NCBI GenBank assembly: GCA_016929355.1
Contig: JAFGJA010000561.1
Coordinates: 1-9,016 of the forward strand
Direction of reading: 5' to 3'
From: Anaerolineae bacterium
GTDB lineage: Bacteria; Chloroflexota; Anaerolineae; Aggregatilineales; Aggregatilineaceae
Length of the DNA: 9,016 nucleotides
Made by a program: the position numbers and the translations under genes. How positions within the stretch are numbered: position 1 is the stretch's first letter; each line of letters opens with the position of its first letter. Below are positions 1 through 7,300 of this stretch, one piece after another. The notes under the pieces are model-generated. The model searched no databases, was not told the DNA's origin, and saw nothing but the letters and a program-made list of their open reading frames with translations.

Positions 1-276
1 GCGCATGTGGCTGATCTTGGCATGATGGTTCACGCGGATTATCAGGGGCGCGGGGTGGGCAGCGCGTTGATGGTGGCGGCTCTTGATTTAGCGGAGAACT
101 GGCTCAACATCAGCCGGATTGAGTTAACGGTATATACCGACAATGCAGTGGCTATTGCGCTCTATGAAAAATTCGGTTTTGAGATTGAAGGTACACTGCG
201 CGATTATGCCTTTCGCGGTGGAAAATATAGTGATACCTACTTAATGGCCCGGCTCCGAAAAGAGGATCAGGGATGA
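1..276 (+). CDS. GNAT family N-acetyltransferase, YhhY-like (5' truncated)
   Basis: This is the C-terminal 91 residues of a GCN5-related N-acetyltransferase; the reading frame is open from base 1, so the true start lies left of the window. A GTG at position 7 is not a credible start because the fold would be beheaded. The acetyl-CoA pyrophosphate-binding loop is visible as QGRGVGSALM (residues 15-24 of the fragment), followed by the typical beta strand RIELTVYTDN and the helix-turn ending ALYEKFGFEIEGT. The final strand ends in YLMARL. From memory the pattern, including the preceding HVADLG strand and the W-L-x-I-x-R-I-E-L-T-V segment, closely matches E. coli YhhY, which acetylates certain amino acids and similar amines; the substrate here is unknown. 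Its stop codon overlaps an ATG at 273 (ATGA), so a short downstream ORF may be translationally coupled. Confidence 0.9.
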   Translation, partial: AHVADLGMMVHADYQGRGVGSALMVAALDLAENWLNISRIELTVYTDNAVAIALYEKFGFEIEGTLRDYAFRGGKYSDTYLMARLRKEDQG

Positions 277-356
277 GTGAATTGATGATTCGGCACGCCG
301 CGCTGGACTTTGGCACGAAGGCGGTGTATACCGCGCTACAGTATGTTGGTGTGTGA
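273..356 (+). CDS. Tiny ORF (27 codons) overlapping the GNAT stop; function unknown
   Basis: An ATG at 273 shares the ATGA overlap with the stop of the acetyltransferase gene and opens 27 codons ending in TGA at 354-356. The peptide begins MSELMIRHA, which resembles the amino-terminal strand of YhhY-type GNAT proteins (MSEIVIRHA in E. coli YhhY, from memory), but the rest matches nothing I recognise. It lies in the same frame as the methyltransferase that starts at 378, separated from it by the TGA at 354 and a TAG at 369. It could be a coupled small peptide, the decayed head of a second acetyltransferase copy, or chance. I cannot choose between these from sequence alone. Confidence 0.25.
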   Translation: MSELMIRHAALDFGTKAVYTALQYVGV

Positions 357-377
357 TGTTTTGGAGCGTAGGACTAT

Positions 378-1136
378 ATGAGTGTACATAATCCGTCTGA
401 TCTGGCGGCGGCGCGCGGCGAGCCGAGTTATGTCTGGCGGGATGGGCAGGAACGCCGCCTGCGCATGATCGCGCAGTGGGCCAGGCTCGATGATGCCTGG
501 GTGCTTGAGGCGGGTTGCGGCGTGGGTGCGTACAGCAGCCAGATTCGCCGCCGCTTTTCGCCGCACGTCGCAGCGTTTGACGTGGAATTGGCGCGCGTGG
601 GCGAAGCGCAGGCCGATACGCCTCATGCATTGGTTGCGGTGGCGGAAACCGTTCCGTATCGCGCGAACATCTTCGACACGATCATTTCCAACGAGGTGAT
701 CGAGCATGTGGTCGATGATCGCGCGGCAGTAGCGGAGATGGTGCGCGTGCTGAAACCGGGCGGACGGATCGTGTTGTTTTGCCCGAATCGCTGGTATCCC
801 GTTGAGCAGCACGGGCATTACTGGCAAGGCGAATACCATTTTGGCAACACGCCCCTGATCAATTACCTGCCGGATCGCTGGCGGAACCAACTCGCGCCGC
901 ATGTGCGGACCTATACCGGGCATGGTGTGCGGCGTTTGTTTGACGGGTTGCCCGTCACCATTGTGCATCACACACGGATTTTCGGCGGATACGATAACAT
1001 CATCTACCGTTACCCGCAGGTGGGGCGCGCGCTGCGCAGTATATTATATCTGCTGGAGCGCACGCCGTTTCGCCTGCTGGGTTTATCGCACCTGTTGGTG
1101 GTGGAGAAGATTACCCAATCGCATCCTGCGACGTAA
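378..1136 (+). CDS. Class I SAM-dependent methyltransferase (Methyltransf_11 type)
   Basis: This 252-residue cytoplasmic protein has the order of motifs expected of a small-molecule methyltransferase with a Rossmann-like fold. Motif I is LEAGCGVG (residues 43-50). The acidic residue that binds the SAM ribose is D68 in AAFDVE, motif II/III is FDTIISNEVIEHV (99-111), and the post-motif turn LKPGGR (125-130) leads into the strand IVLFCPN. The C-terminal 110 residues are aromatic and basic-rich (HYWQGEYHF, then a region near 207-215 with several tyrosines) and probably form the acceptor-specific lid. Similar proteins act on lipids, quinone precursors, sugars or polyketides, so the substrate cannot be named. 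The ATG at 378 is preceded by GGAG at 363-366 and AGGA at 370-373. Its last 26 bases overlap the 3' end of the convergent hydrolase gene. It probably shares a transcript with the acetyltransferase upstream. Confidence 0.85.
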   Translation: MSVHNPSDLAAARGEPSYVWRDGQERRLRMIAQWARLDDAWVLEAGCGVGAYSSQIRRRFSPHVAAFDVELARVGEAQADTPHALVAVAETVPYRANIFDTIISNEVIEHVVDDRAAVAEMVRVLKPGGRIVLFCPNRWYPVEQHGHYWQGEYHFGNTPLINYLPDRWRNQLAPHVRTYTGHGVRRLFDGLPVTIVHHTRIFGGYDNIIYRYPQVGRALRSILYLLERTPFRLLGLSHLLVVEKITQSHPAT

Positions 1137-2025
1137 CCAACGTCAGGCCGCGCGCCGCGTAATCGTGCAAGGTCGCCATTGCCAACGCTTCAAAATCAAT
1201 CGCCGGGTGTGCGACGGATGACATGCAATCGGTCAAAACGCGCCACTTGGCGATCTCATCCGGCTGATCCGCGTAGTAGTTCATCACCGAGGTAACAGTT
1301 TCCAGGACGCAGTGACTTTTTGCCTGCCCTGCTACATAAACCAGATCATACCCGGCGAGCATGTGCAAAAAGTCGGTGTTCAACGTGCCCTGCGACTGGT
1401 CCGGTACTTTAACCTCTGGTTCCAGCAGCGAGTAATGTTCTGTTTTGGGGATCGCTCCCTTGTGCAAAAAGGTCGGGGGCGACTGGCGTCCCGCCGCATG
1501 GTAGGCGATGGCTTCATACAACGCCGGGGTGATCGTGTGTCCCGGCGTGCCGATCAGCGTGTGATAGGGCCAGATCATCAATTCTTTTTTCGCGGCAGAT
1601 TCCAACTCATGCACATAATAGCGGGACCAGCCTTCCTCAAAGACAGGCGTCCACCGGCCCGCTTCGACATCATCGCTCGTGATCGGCGTGAAGGGATCAG
1701 GATGCGCTCCCGCCGCGTTTTTCCACCATGTCGGGAAGAAAATCTGCGAGGGGATGTGGCTGTCCAGCGAAGCAGCAATGGCTGTGATGTGCTCAATATT
1801 ATTGTAAATCCACTCAATTGTGCGGCGGGTATCGGCCACCGCGCCCGGTACACTCAACGCGCCGTCTGCGTGGATAAAATCGATCTGCGGATCGACCAGC
1901 AGCAACATCACGCGGCGGTCATCAGCCTGGGCGGGCGGCAGCTTGGCGGCGGTGCTGGCAGCGACTAGCGATGGAATGTCTGGCACAAAGGCTGTGCCAA
2001 CGTTTTCTGGATGATAGTGGTTCAT
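1111..2025 (-). CDS. Isochorismatase/nicotinamidase-family cysteine hydrolase
   Basis: This 304-residue protein belongs to the cysteine hydrolase superfamily that includes nicotinamidase PncA and isochorismatase. The core begins after about 40 extra N-terminal residues with LLLVDPQIDF, where D45 is the expected catalytic aspartate. D88 and H90 (SLDSHIP) and H155 (WPYHTLIGTPGH) sit where PncA-type enzymes bind the metal. K189 (HKG) is the catalytic lysine and C239 (VAGQAKSHCV) the nucleophile, next to the usual cis-peptide segment. It is much longer than PncA (about 190-210 residues), with an insert around residues 98-150 containing WWKNAAGAHPDPFTP and a segment WTPVFEEGWSRYYVHELE. Nicotinamide deamidation in NAD salvage is plausible, but other amide substrates are equally possible. 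The start is supported by AAGGGA (complement of 2035-2040) with a 9-base spacer. It is transcribed divergently from the kinase gene. Confidence 0.88.
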   Translation of the reverse strand: MNHYHPENVGTAFVPDIPSLVAASTAAKLPPAQADDRRVMLLLVDPQIDFIHADGALSVPGAVADTRRTIEWIYNNIEHITAIAASLDSHIPSQIFFPTWWKNAAGAHPDPFTPITSDDVEAGRWTPVFEEGWSRYYVHELESAAKKELMIWPYHTLIGTPGHTITPALYEAIAYHAAGRQSPPTFLHKGAIPKTEHYSLLEPEVKVPDQSQGTLNTDFLHMLAGYDLVYVAGQAKSHCVLETVTSVMNYYADQPDEIAKWRVLTDCMSSVAHPAIDFEALAMATLHDYAARGLTLVTSQDAIG

Positions 2026-2092
2026 GTTGAAATATCCCTTAAACTTGGGGGTAGATGTTGTATTGTGACTATGTTAATTCTATGCTAAAGTA

Positions 2093-2130
2093 TTGACAAA
2101 GCCTTAAAATCATAAAAGGCGTAAAGTCAA
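2093..2130. repeat. Nested inverted repeat, possible operator or leader stem
   Basis: TTGAC at 2093-2097 pairs with GTCAA at 2126-2130, and inside it GCCTT at 2101-2105 pairs with AAGGC at 2116-2120. The inner loop is 10 bases and the two flanks between arms are 3 and 5 bases, so the two dyads share nearly the same centre. Two dyads about one point in a divergent promoter region suit a regulator-binding site or a bulged RNA stem in the leader of the kinase transcript. The arms are short, so chance is possible. Confidence 0.35.
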
Positions 2131-2143
2131 TTACCCGTGTAAT
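2130..2143. repeat. 14-bp palindrome (ATTAC-N4-GTAAT) upstream of the first kinase
   Basis: ATTAC at 2130-2134 is mirrored by GTAAT at 2139-2143, and the central CCGT adds one more pair, so 12 of 14 positions are self-complementary. It ends 19 bases before the kinase ATG at 2163. This size and shape fit a dimeric repressor or activator site. No regulator gene is present in the window to pair with it. Confidence 0.35.
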
Positions 2144-2162
2144 GGCGCACTAACTATAGATT

Positions 2163-4301
2163 ATGTCACAATCCCGTTTGAATGCAGAACAGCAGTTAGA
2201 TAACCCGCACGAGATAGTAGCGATCTCGAATGCGTTTCATGCCTCGCTCGATCTGGATACAGTGGCGCAAACGATTGTAGATCGTTTGTTTCGTGTGGCA
2301 TCAATCTATGCGGTGGCTCTGTATCGCTACTTGCCCCAGACTGATCGTGTGGTTGGTGTCGCCTATGCGCCGGAATCCGGTGCGGATTTAAGCACACACT
2401 TGCTGGTTACGCAATACGACATGTTGCACGATATGGTGTGTAGTTCCCCCTCTGTTGCCATGACCACCTACGATCAGGCCGATCAGGAACGCCCGGTATG
2501 GTTAGTGCCGCTCCAGGCACAGCAGGAGTTAGTGGGCGTATTGGCGCTGTGGGAACGTGAGCCGGGCGCGTTGACGGAACGTGAACGGTATTTCGTGGCG
2601 ACGATCAGCGAGCAAGCGGCGCTCGCCTGGCGTAATGCGCTGACTCATGCCCAGACCAATGATGATTTGCACGAACGGGTGATCGAACTTTCGACGATTG
2701 AAGTCGTATCCCGGCACATTGCGGCTACGTTGGACCGGGATGTGATTGCCAGTGATGTGCTGGCGGCGGCGGTGTCGGCTATTAATGCCGAAATTGGCAC
2801 TTGTTTATTGTTGAATGCGGCCGGTGATTTTGAGGTGATTGTGCGATTTGACACATCCGAAACCAGGCGGGTTGGTATCGGAGAGATCAATCCTGCCAGT
2901 TCCTTGATCGCGCAGGTGGTCCAGACGCGAAAACCGGTCTTAGTGGCGGATTCCCGGCTCGATGGTGCGCTAATTGGGCTGATGCCGGATAGCGGTTCAG
3001 CGCTGGGTGTGCCCATTTTGAGTGATGATGAACCGGTTGGGATTCTGCTGTTTGAAGATTCAAAACCGCTTACCTTTACCGAGTCGCATGTGCGCTTTGT
3101 CAAAACGCTGGCTGAACATGCTGCCGTTGCAATTGAAAATGCACGCCTCTATCAGGCAGTGCGGGCCGGACGCGATCAGTTGCAGGCGATTCTGGATTCG
3201 ACCCGTGATGCGGTGTTCTTGTTTGATCATCGCGGGCGATTGCTGCGCTTCAATCCTGTTGCGGAAAGTATGCTGGGGCAGGCGTTAGCGCCCTATTTAG
3301 GGCAGAGTTTTCTAAGCTGGCTGCGCAGTGTGCGGGCGCGGCAGTTGCAGTCTTTGACCGGTTTTTCACTGCTCCAATTTCGCCAGTATGTGCTGGATGT
3401 GCTGCGCAACCCGGCGCGCGTGACTCAGCGCCAATTTCAACAGCAGCATGGCGAAGATGTCCGTTATATCGATGAAACGGGGTCGCCAGTGTTGGATCAT
3501 GAGGGGCAGCCGGTGGGCTGGCTGTTGGTCTGGCGCGATAACACCGAAGAACGCAAACTGGATACCATGCGCCGCGAATTAAGCAGTATGGTCGTTCACG
3601 ATCTGCGCAATCCGATTACGTCGATCATTAGTGGCATGGACATGCTGCATGACTTGTTCACGCAAGATACCCTGGAACGGGATGTCATGACCAAGGTGCT
3701 TCAGATCGCGCAGAACAGCGCCGAAAATATGCTGAATCTGGTTCAATCGCTGCTGGATGTGTCCCGGTTGGAACAAAGCAATGTGACGCTTGACTGTGAA
3801 AGTCTATCCCTGCTGGATTCGATTGATTATGCGATCAAGTCCATGTTGGGGCTGGCAATCGCGTCTGAAATTGGCATTACAACCAACGCGCCGCCTGATT
3901 TACCCACCGTCTGGATCGATGACGAAAAAATCCAGCGTGTGCTGGTGAATTTACTCGATAACGCGCTGCGCCATACGCCGCCTAAGGGCACGATTGTGAT
4001 TGATGCCTGGCATCAGCCGGACCAGAAGCACGTAACTGTGCGGGTTGAGGATACCGGTCCCGGCATTCCCCCTGATGAGCGCCAGCGCATTTTCGACAAA
4101 TTTGTACAATTGGATTATCAGGGCGCGTTGCGCGGTCATAAGGGCACGGGCCTCGGCTTGACGTTTTGCAAGCTGGCAATTGAGGCGCACGGGGGTACGA
4201 TTTGGGTCGAAGAGGGTGCGCTGGGCGGCGCGTCCTTTTGTTTCACCGTGCCGGTAGTGCCTGCGCATGGTAGTTGGCTTGAAAGTGATCTGCCTGAATA
4301 G
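2163..4301 (+). CDS. Soluble sensor histidine kinase, GAF-GAF-PAS-HisKA-HATPase
   Basis: This 712-residue protein has no membrane segment and should be cytoplasmic. A first GAF domain spans about residues 15-160 and a second about 175-330, both ending in the usual helix (QAALAWRNAL and AAVAIENARLY). A helical linker leads to a PAS domain at about 335-460, recognisable from LQAILDSTRDAVFLFDHRG and the closing VGWLLVWRDNTEER. The dimerisation helix carries the phospho-acceptor H479 in MVVHDLRNP. The ATP-binding domain shows the N box (N596 and N600 in NLLDNALRHTPP), the G1 box DTGPGIP (D630) and the G2 box GTGLGL (661-666), so the enzyme looks intact. There is no receiver domain. Signals sensed by the GAF and PAS domains are unknown. 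The frame has a stop (TAG, 2157-2159) just upstream, so 2163 is the earliest start, yet no Shine-Dalgarno sequence precedes it. The following kinase gene is 21 bp downstream. Confidence 0.93.
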   Translation: MSQSRLNAEQQLDNPHEIVAISNAFHASLDLDTVAQTIVDRLFRVASIYAVALYRYLPQTDRVVGVAYAPESGADLSTHLLVTQYDMLHDMVCSSPSVAMTTYDQADQERPVWLVPLQAQQELVGVLALWEREPGALTERERYFVATISEQAALAWRNALTHAQTNDDLHERVIELSTIEVVSRHIAATLDRDVIASDVLAAAVSAINAEIGTCLLLNAAGDFEVIVRFDTSETRRVGIGEINPASSLIAQVVQTRKPVLVADSRLDGALIGLMPDSGSALGVPILSDDEPVGILLFEDSKPLTFTESHVRFVKTLAEHAAVAIENARLYQAVRAGRDQLQAILDSTRDAVFLFDHRGRLLRFNPVAESMLGQALAPYLGQSFLSWLRSVRARQLQSLTGFSLLQFRQYVLDVLRNPARVTQRQFQQQHGEDVRYIDETGSPVLDHEGQPVGWLLVWRDNTEERKLDTMRRELSSMVVHDLRNPITSIISGMDMLHDLFTQDTLERDVMTKVLQIAQNSAENMLNLVQSLLDVSRLEQSNVTLDCESLSLLDSIDYAIKSMLGLAIASEIGITTNAPPDLPTVWIDDEKIQRVLVNLLDNALRHTPPKGTIVIDAWHQPDQKHVTVRVEDTGPGIPPDERQRIFDKFVQLDYQGALRGHKGTGLGLTFCKLAIEAHGGTIWVEEGALGGASFCFTVPVVPAHGSWLESDLPE

Positions 4302-4322
4302 CCCGGTGAGGGGTGATTTTTC

Positions 4323-7300
4323 ATGACTATCCAGCGCACAAAAAACCTGCTGTCTGGCGGGGTAGGGGTATTGATGATCATCGCCTTAGGGATGAACGTG
4401 CCCGATACCGCGTCGCTGGATATGGCGGTCTGGTTGTTTTATGCCGGGTTGGTCGCGCTTATGCTCAACCTGGGGACCATGTTCAATGAGGGCATCGTTT
4501 CCCCGGCATCAACGGCGGCGCTCATGGCCTACCTCACCCTGGGCGAAGATGGCACAGTCGATGGGGCGCTGTGGTGCGTCACGGTGGGGGCGCTGGTGGG
4601 CAATCTGGTGTGGCTGTTACGCACCGTTCCCACCACCCAATCGCGCCGCCAATACACGCGGGTGATTCGCGGTATCCTGGTCGGCATGGCCCAGATGACC
4701 TTGAGTCTGATCGTCGGTGATTGGGTGTACCGGCTGTTTGGCGGGACATTGCCCCTGGAATGGTTGGATCATGCTGATGTGATCCCCCTGATCGCATTGG
4801 TGATCAGCTATCTGGCGACCTATCTCGGTATCCTTTTCCTTGACGTATATATCGTGTGGCAAAAGCTGCCGCGCGCGGTGCTGAAAACTTGGCAGGGCAG
4901 CATCGAAGCGATTTTGCTGCCGTTACCGTTTGGTGTTGTCGGCGCGTTGGCGTACCATAATCTCTCTCAACTGGCGTTTCTGATCCTGATCGGCGGGTTG
5001 CTGATCATCGTGACTGGCGTCAACCTGTTCAGCCGGACGCAGGCGCGTTTCCAGCAGCAGGTCGATGAACTCTCCGCGTTGTCAGTGGTGAGCCGCGCCA
5101 TGCGCGCGAATCTGGACCTGACTGCGCTGCTGGACCTCGTGTATGAGCAAACTACTCATCTGCTGCATGTGGGCAATTTTACGATTGCGTTGTTCGATGC
5201 GAACCGCAATATGCTGTATTTTCCGCTCAACGTGCGCGATCATACGCCGACGCCGCTTGAACCGTCGGCCTTTGGCAAGGGGTTGATCGAGTATGTCATC
5301 GAGCAGAAGGAGCCGTTGCTGATTCCCAATCAAGTGCCGCGCCGCGCCGGATTGATGAGCCGCACGCCGCCGCTGATGCCGGTTTATTCGTGGATTGGTG
5401 TGCCGTTGCTGGCGGCGGATCGTGTTTTGGGGTGTATGGTGGTTTATTCGAGCGCGACAGATCGCCATTTTAGGCGTAACGATCTGCAACTGCTCACGAC
5501 GATTGCCGCGCAGGTCGGGATCGCGGTGGATAACGCGCAGCTCTACAAACAAGCGCAGGATCGCGTGGTGCAGCTTGCTACGCTGAATAACGTCTCCACG
5601 ATTTTGAGCGGCACGCTGGATGTTGAGCAAATTCTGGATATGGTCGGTTCGTCGGCAGTGGCGATCTCCGGGTGTCAGGCGGTAGCGCTGTATATGTGGT
5701 GGAATGCCGCGCATCAGGCGTTGACGCTGACGCGCCGCACGGGGTTAAGCGAACACTTTGCCGATGATGCGCCGCGCCCCTTGCTGTTGGATATTGATGA
5801 TCTGCAACGCCGCCGCCAACCCCTATTGGTTTCCGATTCCCATATTGATCAGCGTGTCCAGACCGGTCTATTAAAGACGATGGACCGCGAATACAAACGC
5901 GCCTGGGCGGAATTTCTGCTGCGTAAAGGGGATGAATTAGCCGGGATCATTGTCTTTTATTACAACGATCCGCGCGATTTTGATAAAGAAGAAATCGAAC
6001 TGCTGCGCAATTTCGTCAATCAAGCGGCGCTGGCGATCAGTAATGCGCGTCTGTACACGCAAACTGATGAAGCGCTCAACCGGCGGATCGATCAACTCTC
6101 GGCATTGGCGGAAATCAGCCGCGAATTGGCCTCGACGTTGGAGCTAGAAGGGCTGTTCCAATTGGTATTGGATCGCGCCATTGAAGCGACGCAATCACAA
6201 ACGGGGGCGCTGTGGCTGCGTCCGGCAAGTGGCGAAAAAGCGCCGAGTCTCGTCGCGTGGCGCGGCTTTTCCCCGATTGAGGCACTAAACCAGATCACAC
6301 CTCTGGTGGGGCCGATTGCGCAAACCTACCAAACCGGCTATCCCACGCTGATCCCGGATGTGCATCAGGATGATCGCCTCTCGCTGCCGGACGTGACGAC
6401 GCGCGCGCAATTGAATGTGCCGATCATGCGAGGCGAGACGGTGTTGGGTGTGATTTCGTTGGGGAGTGAGCGCGCGCATGGTTACGGGCAAGAGGATATG
6501 TTATTTGTCCGGCAGTTGGCGACTCAGGCGCAGATTGCGATCAATAACGCCCGGTTGTTTAGCGACATCGAAGAAGCGCGGGACCGGTTGCAACTGATTC
6601 TGGACAGTATGCGCGAAGGCGTGATTTTGATCAGCGCGCCGGGCCGGATCGCATTGGCGAATCCGCGTGTGGAGCGCATGTTAGGGTTGTCGCCGCAGCA
6701 CATTATGAGCGCTCCTTTAGGTACATTGCTTAAAAACCCGGCGTTGCATGTGGCCGAACGGTTGGGTTTCCAACCGGAAACGCTGTTGCACCTGATCAAA
6801 AACCTGGATCAAGGGCGTTGGGAGGAATCGTCGCGCGATGGGAATCGGATTACGTTTCAGATCGCCGCGCCAAAACGCCGTTTCATTGACCGGGCCAATG
6901 CCCCGGTGCGCGATGAGCAGGGGCGCGTGATTGGCTTGCTGATGGTGTTTGTTGATGTGACCGATCAACACGAACTGGCGCAGGCGCGCGAAGACCTGGG
7001 TAACATGATCGTGCATGATTTGCGGGGCCCGCTCACGGCGATCACGACGAGTCTCAAATTGTTGAACGAATTTGTCTCACCCGAAGACCGCATGGGGGTG
7101 GTTGTCAAGCAGACGACGGAAACCTCGCTGCGGGCTGTGCGCAAATTGCTCAATCTGGTCGATTCGCTGCTGGATATATCCAAGCTGGAAAGCGGCGTGA
7201 TCGATCTTGATTGCGAACCGAGCGCCTTACGCCCGATGGGTGACTCCGCGCTGGATGAACTCGCGCCATTGGCCCAACAACTTAACGTCACCTTGACCAA

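Larger units (their letters stand above)
2026..2162. promoter_or_regulatory. Divergent intergenic region between hydrolase and kinase genes
   Basis: This 137-bp gap must carry the promoters for both divergent genes. It is visibly richer in A and T than the coding DNA on either side. On the plus strand a weak promoter match exists, TTGTGA (2063-2068) with a 17-bp spacer to TAAAGT (2086-2091), each four of six to the sigma-70 consensus. On the minus strand TTGTCA (complement of 2094-2099) lies 17 bp before TAACAT, an equally weak match. Two sets of inverted repeats, listed separately, occupy 2093-2143. The region is confidently regulatory by position, but the exact promoter elements are uncertain. 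Confidence 0.5.

Noticed and set aside
336..971. A 211-codon minus-strand ORF opposite the SAM methyltransferase gene
   Set aside because: It lies antisense to the clear methyltransferase motifs and has the R/H/A-rich look of reversed coding DNA.
1312..1968. A 218-codon plus-strand ORF inside the hydrolase gene
   Set aside because: It is antisense to a gene with intact catalytic motifs, and its composition (rich in R, Q and G with no domain pattern) is that of a shadow frame.
2093..2098. A perfect TTGACA as a -35 box for the first kinase
   Set aside because: No -10-like hexamer occurs at 16-18 bp spacing (the bases there are around AAAGGCGT), so it is more likely part of the inverted repeat or chance.
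2163..4301. A phytochrome-type light sensor in the soluble kinase
   Set aside because: The GAF domains lack the bilin-binding DIP-type motif and no PHY domain follows; they look like generic GAF domains with unknown ligands.
5082..5714. A 210-codon minus-strand ORF inside the second kinase
   Set aside because: It is antisense to the GAF domains and is extremely rich in R, H and Q with no recognisable fold.
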